From NCBI RefSeq assembly GCF_051307055.1, contig NZ_CP149994.1, forward strand, positions 806,001 through 870,000: a stretch of 64,000 bases of DNA, written 5' to 3'. Of this stretch, positions 44,126-51,064 are shown one piece after another. The DNA is from Dryocola sp051307055 (lineage in GTDB: Bacteria > Pseudomonadota > Gammaproteobacteria > Enterobacterales > Enterobacteriaceae). Every line of letters starts with the position of its first letter. Within the stretch, counting starts at the first letter, position 1. The position numbers and the translations under genes are program-made. Under the pieces are notes generated by a model. That model saw only the letters and a program-made list of their open reading frames with translations. It was not told where the DNA came from and did no database searches.

Positions 44126-45289
44126 TCACGCGATATTCACCAGTTCAGCAAAAGTTCCTTGTGCCATATTTGTGCCATTCCCCGCCAGGAATGAGTCGAT
44201 TTGCATGGCGTGCTGAGTAAGATGATTCGGTGCCAGGTGCGCATAACGCTGCACCATCTCGATACTTTCCCATCCGCCCATTTCCTGTAATGCGCTAAGT
44301 GGTACGCCGGACTGAACAAGCCAACTTGCCCAAGTGTGCCTCAGGTCATGGAAGCGGAAATTATCTATTCCTGCCCGCCTTAACGCAGCTCGTCATGCCG
44401 TGTTAGCATCAGACCGCATTTTACGCACCGCCTTTGTTCTCGTTCCATCCGGGCGAACGGATGATTCAGTGTGAACAAATACCCACCGGTTATGTTTCCC
44501 CAACTGGTTCCGTAACACCTTGCAGGCCGATTCGTTAAGGGCGACACCAATCGCCCTTCCTGCTTTCGCATCCTCGGGGTGAATCCATGCGACCTTCCTC
44601 TGCATATCAATTTGCGACCACTCCAGATCTGTGATGTTCGACCTGCGTAGCCCCGTCGCCAGTGCAAATATAACAACAGGCTTCATATGCTCGGGGAGTT
44701 CGTGGATCAGGTTCGCAGCCTCCTCTTTGGTGAGCCAGCGAATACGCTTGTTTTTCGGCACGGGGCATTGGATGTTCGGCGCTTTGGCAATCCATCGCCA
44801 TTCGTTGGCCGCGCATTGTAAAAGCGCCCGGATGAAAGCAAGGTGCGTCGCCTTGGTGGCTGCCGCCGCTGGTTTATCCTTAAATTCGGGAACCGTCTTA
44901 CCTCTTCTCAACAGGCTGTCGCGCTTAGCCTCCCAATTCATTCGATGCTTGCGATTAACCATCGAACTCACTGCCGACAAAATCCTGTCTTCCGTGATTG
45001 CTGACAGGTCCATTCCCTTGAAGTGCATCCTCCAGAATCCAATCCGGCTTTTATCATCGTCCAGGCTTTTCTTGTGTTGCTTTTCGTTTAGCCAGCGAAC
45101 GCAAGCTTCATCAAATGTTCTCGGCTTAAACTCCCCCATCTTATCTACACGCCATGCCTCAGCCTTTAGCTGATCATGGAGTTCCTGCGCCTGCCTTTTG
45201 TCCATTGTCCCAAGAGAGCGTCTAACTCTGTTCCCACCAGGCGTAACGAAGTCGCAGTGCCACGTACCGGCACGTTGCTTGATTGACAT
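44126..45289 (-). pseudogene. int: Tyrosine integrase interrupted by an in-frame TGA
   Basis: Starting at MSIKQRAGTWHCDF (45289) the frame would encode 387 residues to a TGA at 44126, but codon 299 (44393-44395) is TGA directly after SDANTA. Related integrases have Trp (TGG) here. Past the stop the same frame continues cleanly through HDLRHTWASWLVQSG and VQRYAHLAP to the end, so it is a nonsense mutation and not a frameshift. The truncated 298-residue product keeps the first catalytic Arg (ATGLRRSN) but lacks HxxR and the Tyr nucleophile. The gene ends 15 nt from thrW, as usual for tRNA-targeted integrases. Confidence 0.9.
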
Positions 45290-45513
45290 GCTTTTTCCTC
45301 CTGCACACCAACCGCATTCACTGGCTGATTGTGGATCGGGTTCTTCAGGGCTGCAATACAATCCGTTTTGCAGATGAGGTATGGGCTTTTTCTCTTAGAT
45401 GGATTTTTGCGTGTGGCGGCCAGCCTTCCTGATTTGATCCATTCCGCAACCGTACCTTCGCTTACCCGGAGGAATGTGGCCGCCTCGTCTCTTGTAAAAA
45501 TCTCTTCTTCCAT
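45166..45513 (-). CDS. Excisionase-like helix-turn-helix protein
   Basis: 115 residues. The N-terminal MerR/AlpA-type winged helix is FTRDEAATFLRVSEGTVAEWIKSGRL, followed by a basic NPSKRKSPY wing. The 3' end overlaps the integrase start by ~124 bp in another frame, an arrangement I know from lambdoid/P4-like int-associated HTH genes. It probably directs excision or regulates int. With int broken its function may be lost. Confidence 0.8.
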   Translation of the reverse strand: MEEEIFTRDEAATFLRVSEGTVAEWIKSGRLAATRKNPSKRKSPYLICKTDCIAALKNPIHNQPVNAVGVQEEKACQSSNVPVRGTATSLRLVGTELDALLGQWTKGRRRNSMIS

Positions 45514-45574
45514 TGGTTTCCTCCAAGCAATAAAAAACCGCCTCGGTGGGCGGTCTTGTTAAGGTTTTTCATTC

Positions 45575-46093
45575 TTAATCATTTAGATCTACGTCGCTTA
45601 CGAAGGGAAATTCAAAAAATTCTTTATTTACTTGCCAATCGGTTATCGCTTCAAGGAACGGTAGAGATTTTCTTTGTAATTGATAGAGAGAGTCTGGTAA
45701 GTCTATATTGCCAAGTTCTTGCTTAATCTCATGTGAAAGCTGGCTTTTAAAGAATTGTTTTAAAGTTTTAACATCCTCCGGATCCAAGTAGAGGCTAGCT
45801 TCAACGATTCTTTGCCTTGCGGAATCGAGGGATGAACCAATATTAGCCGCCTGCGAAAAAGTCCAGTTATCTGAAGCAGAATCCTTAACACTATGGTTAG
45901 CTTTAAAAGCATCAGACCTTAACAATTCGTGTAGGTGTCTTTCTCTTTCAAACTTACGCGCTTCTTTCTGATATTCGAGTGACTGCTTAGCACTTTTACC
46001 ACTTTGGAAAGCAGAATATGCTGCAGCTACGGCAGCGATTGCAGATGTTAAAGTAACGCTAAAATTAGCCCAATCACCAGAATGCCAACTCAT
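45575..46093 (-). CDS. Uncharacterised membrane-anchored coiled-coil protein
   Basis: 172 residues. One hydrophobic helix near the N-terminus (~10-27, SVTLTSAIAAVAAAYSAF) is followed by a highly charged, probably coiled-coil stretch (SAKQSLEYQKEARKFERER) and an acidic C-terminal half. I recognise no family. It overlaps the preceding gene by 4 bp (ATG/stop overlap at 46090-46093), so it is in the same phage-type operon. An accessory or exclusion function is possible but unproven. Confidence 0.65.
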   Translation of the reverse strand: MSWHSGDWANFSVTLTSAIAAVAAAYSAFQSGKSAKQSLEYQKEARKFERERHLHELLRSDAFKANHSVKDSASDNWTFSQAANIGSSLDSARQRIVEASLYLDPEDVKTLKQFFKSQLSHEIKQELGNIDLPDSLYQLQRKSLPFLEAITDWQVNKEFFEFPFVSDVDLND

Positions 46094-46338
46094 TTACCTT
46101 CCTCAACTCGCTGATAAGCCTCTGCATTGCCGCCCAGAAGCCACTTAGACACTTCGCGGTAGTGAGCAAGCTGCTCGATGAAGTACTGCTTAAGGTGCTC
46201 TGGCTGCCCCCTTGCTACCACTTCGGCAACCACAGGCATATTCATGCGTTCTTTATACGCAACGCCTGCTGCGGCTAAATCGACGTTAAACTTGTCTCGG
46301 TCATCTTCTGATTTTGCTGCAATGTTGAAATCTGACAT
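46090..46338 (-). CDS. Small phage-type hypothetical protein
   Basis: 82 residues with an SD-like AAGGAGGGTT upstream of the ATG. It is an acidic/helical protein (PEHLKQYFIEQLAHYREVSKWLLGG); no recognised domain. Operonic with 45575-46093. Confidence 0.65.
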   Translation of the reverse strand: MSDFNIAAKSEDDRDKFNVDLAAAGVAYKERMNMPVVAEVVARGQPEHLKQYFIEQLAHYREVSKWLLGGNAEAYQRVEEGK

Positions 46339-46430
46339 ATAACCCTCCTTGCAGAGAGTATACAGCGGGCAGGTTAGGTGGGCTATTTGACCTGTGGCGC
46401 TGCTGGATATGCACTACCTTTCTGACCCGG

Positions 46431-46760
46431 CTAGTTACTACCAGTGTATGCATTCTTGTGGACGTTAGCTTTCGGGCAGCGCTTGTTCCCGCAGTCAGGG
46501 CATACAACGAAACGCATATCTTTCATCGTCACAGGCCGGCAGTTGTGACACCAACAAACATCTGGCAACTCATCACGATTGCTTACAGGTTCGAGTTGTT
46601 CGGAATTACCGAACGACTGAGGCGCGGCATACTCCATCGCCTCGATAAACCGGAGCTGGATTTTGGCAAATAGCTGTGCGTCTCCGCCGATGTTCTCCTG
46701 CCTGGTCAATGCCATCACCTCACGTGCTGAGGCAAGCGCTTTGCTGTCAAATTCGCTCAT
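46431..46760 (-). CDS. Small phage-type zinc-ribbon protein
   Basis: 109 residues from MSEFDSKALAS (46760), chosen because the start then overlaps the stop of the upstream gene (46757). The C-terminal part has CWCHNC and CPDCGNKRC pairs that would form a zinc ribbon. The N-terminal part (ALASAREVMALTRQENIGGDAQLFAKIQLRFIEAMEYAA) resembles phage early-region proteins. No enzymatic function can be given. Confidence 0.68.
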   Translation of the reverse strand: MSEFDSKALASAREVMALTRQENIGGDAQLFAKIQLRFIEAMEYAAPQSFGNSEQLEPVSNRDELPDVCWCHNCRPVTMKDMRFVVCPDCGNKRCPKANVHKNAYTGSN

Positions 46761-47134
46761 TGCTGGGCCTCCTTGAGCATGGCGGCGCGACAGGCGTTCC
46801 AAATGTCCTGACAATACTCGTCATTATCTTCAACGAGATCGCAAATTGTAAGAAGCTTGTCCTTCAAAGATTTGGGAACCTGCTCCGGCACCTTCACCGC
46901 CTTACCATGCTGCGGGTGCAGGTATAGCGGCCCGGGGTTCAAATCAAAACGCCTTAGTCGTACATCACATGTCCTTTCCTCACTGGGGTGAAGCCACTCT
47001 ACTATATCGGCCACAGGCTCTTTCCCCGCTTCCCGCAATGCAAGTAGCTCGCGTGCGAGGTTTCTTTGCTCGTCGGTAAACAGGATGTCGCCGTCGATAA
47101 CTTCTTGCAGCCGATCATTGCTTATATTGCTCAT
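46757..47134 (-). CDS. Small phage early-region protein (Ea22/DUF551-like)
   Basis: 125 residues from MSNISNDRLQEV (47134). The block DRLQEVIDGDILFTDEQRNLARELLALREAGKEPVA is the recurrent N-terminal module of lambdoid Ea22-type early proteins of unknown function. It is first in the minus-strand operon behind a 14-bp inverted repeat. Confidence 0.72.
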   Translation of the reverse strand: MSNISNDRLQEVIDGDILFTDEQRNLARELLALREAGKEPVADIVEWLHPSEERTCDVRLRRFDLNPGPLYLHPQHGKAVKVPEQVPKSLKDKLLTICDLVEDNDEYCQDIWNACRAAMLKEAQQ

Positions 47135-47142
47135 AAGGCTTG

Positions 47143-47181
47143 CCACTGTTACCAGTAAGCAAAGGTCACTGGTAACAGTGG
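47143..47181. promoter_or_regulatory. 14-bp inverted repeat and GGTAAC cluster
   Basis: CCACTGTTACCAGT (47143-47156) and ACTGGTAACAGTGG (47168-47181) are perfect complements 11 bp apart. Four more GTTACC/GGTAAC or TTACCA words follow up to ~47295. Lying between the minus-strand early operon and the Ogr-like gene, it could be an operator or a remnant of iterons. Confidence 0.6.
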
Positions 47182-47349
47182 TAACAAAAACAGGGGTATT
47201 ACCACTCGTTACCTCTATATTAAATGAGCCGGTAACAGAATAAAATCAATTAAATCAATGATTTTACACGTATTACCAGTGTTACACGTTCAGTATAAGA
47301 GGTAGGGGAAACAAAATCCCTTTTCCTGGCTGGCAAAAGAGGAACAGCG

Positions 47350-47625
47350 ATGAGAGTGCTGAAAATTAACTGCCCGGAATGTATGTATGCGGCAAAGATG
47401 AGAAAGACAAACCGGAAACACCCAAAATTATCGGATGTGTACTGTTATTGCTCAAATGTTGAGTGTGGTCACACGTTCGTAATGAATATCTGTTTCTCTC
47501 ATACCATCAGTCCCAGTGCCCTGAGAGGCCAGGGCAGGGTCAAAGAGTTGATGGATGCTTTGCCATTCGATGAACGGCAAAAAGCGTTAGAACTGCTTCT
47601 GGCCGCGCAAAACGCCGATAAATAG
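47350..47625 (+). CDS. Ogr/Delta-family zinc-finger transcription activator
   Basis: 91 residues. CPECMYAAKMRKTNRKHPKLSD-VYCYCSNVECGHTF has the Cys-x2-Cys ... Cys-x4-Cys layout of phage P2 Ogr and P4 Delta, which bind late-gene promoters and contact RNA polymerase alpha. A C-terminal helix follows. SD GAGGAA. In a satellite it would hijack or sense a P2-like helper phage; here its neighbour downstream is the RT cargo. Confidence 0.85.
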   Translation: MRVLKINCPECMYAAKMRKTNRKHPKLSDVYCYCSNVECGHTFVMNICFSHTISPSALRGQGRVKELMDALPFDERQKALELLLAAQNADK

Positions 47626-48016
47626 ACTGGAGGAATGATCCATTTCCAGATTTTTTACAAACGATTTCAGTTTCAGAACGAATAAAAATAATATATTTCA
47701 GTTGGTTATAATTTCTTAATTAACAGGGTGTTCCAACGAAAGGCCCCTAAAAATTTTTATCTCTTCAAATTCAATTTCTTACGAAAAAAAGATAACGGTA
47801 ACGTCGACACTAAAAGTGAAAAAAAGTGAAATTTTTTTCACTCATTTCAGTTTTGCTTCGCTGCGTATTGTCATGTCTGGCGCGTTCTGGCGGTACCGTT
47901 TGTAAAAAATTCCAACTGAAAAATTTTTGTGATCTGAAAACGGCATGCGGGTGCGGTGTAGTGCGATTTTGGTCGTTTGAAGTTTTTTTTTGTAATAAAA
48001 AGTAGTACATTTCCTC
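47626..48016 (+). promoter_or_regulatory. AT-rich leader between the Ogr-like gene and the RT cargo
   Basis: About 390 bp of strongly AT-rich sequence. It has a hairpin AGTGAAA-TTTT-TTTCACT at 47825-47842 preceded by repeated AAAGTGAA words, and TTTCAGTT at 47696 and 47845 (also TTTCAGTTTCAG at 47665) with its complement AACTGAAA at 47914. An open frame beginning TTG 47977 runs into the SLATT gene but has no SD. I see no certain promoter. Confidence 0.4.
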
Positions 48017-48145
48017 TGAGGCGTATCGTAGGTGATTCACCTGCGATCATCCATACCAAATGGGTGCAACTAATTTTGGGAGGCTTTGCCTCTAGTCTGA
48101 CTAGTCTGTTTACAGGCGTTACTTATTACTACCTTCGGCGCCTCA
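48017..48145 (+). ncRNA. Candidate structured template RNA of the RT system
   Basis: By eye the segment folds into several stems. TGAGGCG (48017-48023) pairs with CGCCTCA (48139-48145) to close the structure. Inside are ATCGTAGGTGA/TCACCTGCGAT (48025-48047, one G-U), CCAT/ATGG (48051-48063) and GAGGC-TTT-GCCTC (48080-48092). The next segment carries CTAGTCTG twice (48092-48099, 48101-48108) with a 9-nt period. AGGCG (48114-48118) can pair with CGCCT (48139-48143) as an alternative to the closing stem. It ends 20 nt before the membrane-protein start. RNA existence and ends are inferred. Confidence 0.5.
48092..48108 (+). repeat. Direct repeat CTAGTCTG x2 (9-nt period)
   Basis: CTAGTCTG A CTAGTCTG, lying between a hairpin and a second stem. 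It could serve as alignment plus template region for repeat addition. It also contains the small inverted repeat CTAGT-CTG-ACTAG. Confidence 0.8.
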
Positions 48146-48165
48146 CATTAATTAGGGATTATATG

Positions 48166-48726
48166 ATGAGCGATTTATCTGATAAAATTTGGTGGACAAG
48201 AAAAGCAAAAATAAAATCTGAGCGACGCCTTCTTAATTTTGATTACTATTCTCAACTTCTTTTGCTTTGGTATTCAACTTTTTTAGTGTGTTATTCTATT
48301 TATACCTTAGTAAAACCTGCTCAAAAGATAGAAGAAGCAGCGATAATGGTTTCTTTGTCAGTGTTAATTTTAGTGTTAACTCTTTTTATCAATAATATGA
48401 ATTTCAAAGGGCGTGCATTATTAATTAAACAGTGTTACGAACGACTGAGTGTAATACATACAGCATCACTTTCCCCTACAAATTCTGCCGAATTGGATAA
48501 GGAATATCAAGCAGTGTTAGGTTCGTCAGAAAACCATTTAGAAAAAGATTTTGCGAAAGCCATAGTTGACGAATATTTTAATACGAATGATAAAAGGCTT
48601 TTAACGAAAAAACCTACTTTTATCCATTTCTCCATGATAGCTATGCTTTTTCTTCGTGATGTAGCATCATTTCTGTTTTTGTTCCTTTTCCCTTTTATTA
48701 TCTTGTTTTCATTGAGAGCTGTCTGA
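48166..48726 (+). CDS. SLATT-like membrane effector linked to the reverse transcriptase
   Basis: 186 residues from ATG 48166; AGGGA lies 7 nt upstream and an adjacent ATG at 48163 is closer. The N-terminus MSDLSDKIWWTRKAKIKSERRLL followed by two membrane helices (~28-48 and ~57-77), a helical cytosolic stretch and C-terminal hydrophobic helices (~153-183) is the SLATT layout (SMODS/SLOG-associating two-TM effector). SLATT proteins are predicted pore-forming effectors in nucleotide- or RT-linked defence. The TGA overlaps the RT ATG (TGATG), showing coupling. A longer TTG-started version (47977) would read through the structured leader and lacks an SD. Confidence 0.7.
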   Translation: MSDLSDKIWWTRKAKIKSERRLLNFDYYSQLLLLWYSTFLVCYSIYTLVKPAQKIEEAAIMVSLSVLILVLTLFINNMNFKGRALLIKQCYERLSVIHTASLSPTNSAELDKEYQAVLGSSENHLEKDFAKAIVDEYFNTNDKRLLTKKPTFIHFSMIAMLFLRDVASFLFLFLFPFIILFSLRAV

Positions 48727-50063
48727 TGAGTGCATATGATATATTTCTCAAGCATTTTCAATCATCTAATTTAAAAAGAATTTACAAAGAAGTGGTTTTG
48801 TTATCTGCGGCAACAGGTATCGATAATATGTCTCATGAAGTCTTTTGGCGCTTTCATGATCACGAAATAGAAACAATTAGAAGAAAGTGTTTGGCTGGTA
48901 CTTATCGCTTCAATAAATACAAACTAAAGCTTATAAGTAAAGGTAAAGGGAAGGCTCCAAGAGAAATTTCAATACCTACAATAAGGGACCGAATCGCCTT
49001 AAGAGCTATTTGTGATTTCTTGCAAGAGGTTTACGCATTTGATTTAAGTTTTGAGTTGCCACAGAATATGGTGGTTAAAGTTAATAATATTATTTTGAGT
49101 GAGCAGTATGATTATTTTATGAAGTTTGATGTGGCGAATTTTTATCCGTCAATACGGCATAATAAGTTAATATCGAGGCTTAGAGCAAAAATTAGAGATG
49201 AAAATATATTATCTCTAATAGGTAAAGCAATTAGCTCACCAACGGTTTCTAAACCTAATGCAAGTGATAAACCTAATGAATGTGGTGTACCTCAAGGATT
49301 ATCAATTTCAAATATATTGGCAGCAATATACTTGATGAATATTGATAAACACTTTTCATCAAGAGAAGATATTTCATACTTTCGATATGTTGATGACCTA
49401 ATGATCCTTTGTCGTTCAGATAAGGCAGAATCTTTGATAGAAAGTGTTCTTGTAAAGTTCAGAAGGTTAGGACTTAAAATTTATGACCCTATTAAGAATC
49501 CAGAGAAATCTAGTATGGGTTTATTAAGTGAAAGTAAGTTTGGTTACTTGGGATATTATTTTAGCGAGGGAGGTAAGGTTTCAGCACGTGATGGTTCTGT
49601 TGATAACTTGCGACAATCTCTATTATCGATCTTTACAGGGTTTAAACACTCCAGTATTAAAAGTCAGGAGTTTTTAACGTGGCGTATAAATCTGAGGATT
49701 ACTGGTTGTGTATTCCAATCAAAATCAAAGGGATGGTTATACTTTTTTTCAGAAATTAATGATATAACGTTGCTTCATTCTCTAGATGATTTCATTGCTA
49801 GGCTCTGTAAACGATATAATGTTAATTTGAAATTAAAGTCATTTGTACGGGCTCACTATCAAATTAAACATAAAAGACGTGAAACTAAGTATGTTCCTAA
49901 TTTTGATAAATATAATCTAGAGCAAAAAACACATGTATTAAATCATTATTTTAATAAAAGCACTGAAAACTTAACGGATGAAGAAATCGAGTATAATTTT
50001 AATAAAAGAATAGCTAAACAAGTTAAGGATATTGAAACAGATGTTAAAGATGCTGGCTACTAA
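48726..50063 (+). CDS. Reverse transcriptase of the UG/DRT (defence-associated) class
   Basis: 445 residues. The RT palm is complete: fingers motif PREISIPTIRDRIALRAI (~78-95), motif A KFDVANFYPSI (Asp135), motif B GVPQGLSIS (187-195), motif C YVDD (221-224) and FGYLGYYF motif E (~272-279). The C-terminal ~150 residues are basic and helical, a likely RNA-binding/thumb region. There is no maturase, nuclease or integrase domain, no group II intron structure, and no retron msr/msd layout. It is AT-rich. A neighbouring SLATT gene and a structured leader point to an anti-phage RT rather than a retroelement. Confidence 0.85.
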   Translation: MSAYDIFLKHFQSSNLKRIYKEVVLLSAATGIDNMSHEVFWRFHDHEIETIRRKCLAGTYRFNKYKLKLISKGKGKAPREISIPTIRDRIALRAICDFLQEVYAFDLSFELPQNMVVKVNNIILSEQYDYFMKFDVANFYPSIRHNKLISRLRAKIRDENILSLIGKAISSPTVSKPNASDKPNECGVPQGLSISNILAAIYLMNIDKHFSSREDISYFRYVDDLMILCRSDKAESLIESVLVKFRRLGLKIYDPIKNPEKSSMGLLSESKFGYLGYYFSEGGKVSARDGSVDNLRQSLLSIFTGFKHSSIKSQEFLTWRINLRITGCVFQSKSKGWLYFFSEINDITLLHSLDDFIARLCKRYNVNLKLKSFVRAHYQIKHKRRETKYVPNFDKYNLEQKTHVLNHYFNKSTENLTDEEIEYNFNKRIAKQVKDIETDVKDAGY

Positions 50064-50119
50064 TAATAATAATCATCATTAGCAACATATTGTTTAAAGT
50101 CACTCTTAGATTATTCTAT

Positions 50120-50138
50120 GGCTACTCTTTCCGTAGCC
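50120..50138 (+). terminator. Hairpin after the reverse transcriptase
   Basis: GGCTAC-TCTTTCC-GTAGCC, 57 nt behind the RT stop, followed by TTGACAAAATTT. Confidence 0.5.
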
Positions 50139-50205
50139 TTGACAAAATTTGAGCAACTTAGCTCATGGATCACATCTAATGGTTTCGTGAAAAGAGCGAG
50201 CTAAT

Positions 50206-50227
50206 GGGGGCATTTACGGGGGCATTT
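50206..50227. repeat. Direct repeat GGGGGCATTT x2 beside attR
   Basis: Two copies, 50206-50215 and 50218-50227, 12 bp apart and about 55 bp inside attR: the usual place for integrase arm-type sites. Confidence 0.5.
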
Positions 50228-50281
50228 TTATAAATCTATACGCTAAATATCAATAATATCAACGGGTTGGTTTTGTTATTT

Positions 50282-50297
50282 ACTCCTATTATCGGCA
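50282..50297 (+). repeat. attR core
   Basis: ACTCCTATTATCGGCA, the displaced copy of the thrW 3' end; identical over 16 bp to 44093-44108. Confidence 0.92.
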
Positions 50298-51064
50298 TCA
50301 TTTCAACTTCCCTAGACGTTTGTATTAATAACTATTTGTTTTATATTTATTTTTTACCATTTCAAGTCCGTAGTTATCCATAACCTTCCTGTAGGATCCG
50401 ATGCTGAATGTGTATATGTTCCTGTTCGGTCCTGGATTCCTGTACACGCCTTTAAACGATATGCAGATTCGCGGGCGAAGGTGGACTGGCAGAGTCGCTG
50501 GGACAATATTGGCGCGAAGCGGGCCTGGTTGCCTGTTACGGCAAGAGGTTACTGCTGTTTTAAAAGCGAATAAAAAGTGTAAATACCCGTTGGCCCTGCG
50601 TCGATAATGGCGATCTTTTTCAGCGATGCTCACTCCTCTGTTTTTATTTTGTCCATTTATCTGGCGAGATCTGGGTTAACTCAAAAGCGAAAGCCATAAA
50701 AGCATCAATGGAAACGAAAATCCCTGCAGGATAAACGGGGTAGGAAACGCTTAATGAGCAACTCGTACAGCCAGCCCTTGTCCGCCGAGCGATAACCTAA
50801 TAAACGCCGGCTTCTTATCCATGCGGCGGTAAAGAGGATTCGTAACTGATTGTTGTAATTACACTTAATAAGTGCGGGGATTTAATCGGAGCGAACGCTC
50901 GGCAGAGTAACGAGAGATTCAGATTAGTCGACGATAGCGTTTTACATTCCCTAAAGAAATGATTATGTTTCTCATTTGCATTTGAAGGCGCTATTTTTGC
51001 AGGAGTCCTGTCCGGCTTCCTGCCTTATCGCCATGGACTCATTCAGACGGGAAAGGATCGAAAA
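50298..51064. other. Degraded interval between attR and the YncE-like gene
   Basis: No intact gene. On the minus strand from about 50618 the frame KKIAIIDAGPTGIYTFYSLL then stop looks like the first ~22 residues of a FAD/NAD(P)-binding protein (GAGPTG dinucleotide loop with one Gly changed to Asp), so a 5' gene relic. The remainder has no recognised homology. The last 120 bp contain the Fur-box promoter region of the YncE-like gene. Confidence 0.5.
50957..50977 (+). promoter_or_regulatory. Candidate Fur box
   Basis: AAATGA-TTATGTTTC-TCATTT, an AT-rich inverted repeat resembling GATAATGATAATCATTATC, 87 bp before the YncE-like start. E. coli yncE is reported as iron/Fur-regulated, which supports the reading. 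Confidence 0.5.

Larger units (their letters stand above)
44093..50297. mobile_element. 6.2-kb integrative element in thrW carrying an RT-SLATT cargo
   Basis: It is bounded by identical 16-bp direct repeats ACTCCTATTATCGGCA at 44093-44108 (tRNA 3' end, attL) and 50282-50297 (attR). The content from left to right is a tyrosine integrase (broken), excisionase-like HTH gene, four small phage-type genes, an Ogr/Delta-type activator, a structured leader, a SLATT-like membrane gene and a reverse transcriptase. No structural or replication genes are present, so it is a satellite or prophage remnant. The cargo half is much more AT-rich than the chromosome. Confidence 0.9.

Noticed and set aside
44137..44319. 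60-residue minus-strand frame near thrW as a separate gene or evidence of a frameshift
   Set aside because: It is an alternate frame of the integrase 3' end. The true integrase frame continues after one TGA without any shift.
44631..45173. 180-residue plus-strand frame across the integrase
   Set aside because: Antisense shadow of the integrase reading frame; no SD.
48726..50063. Group II intron, retron or diversity-generating retroelement
   Set aside because: No maturase/HNH domains or intron domain V; no msr/msd inverted-repeat layout with a guanosine branch site; no template/variable repeat pair.
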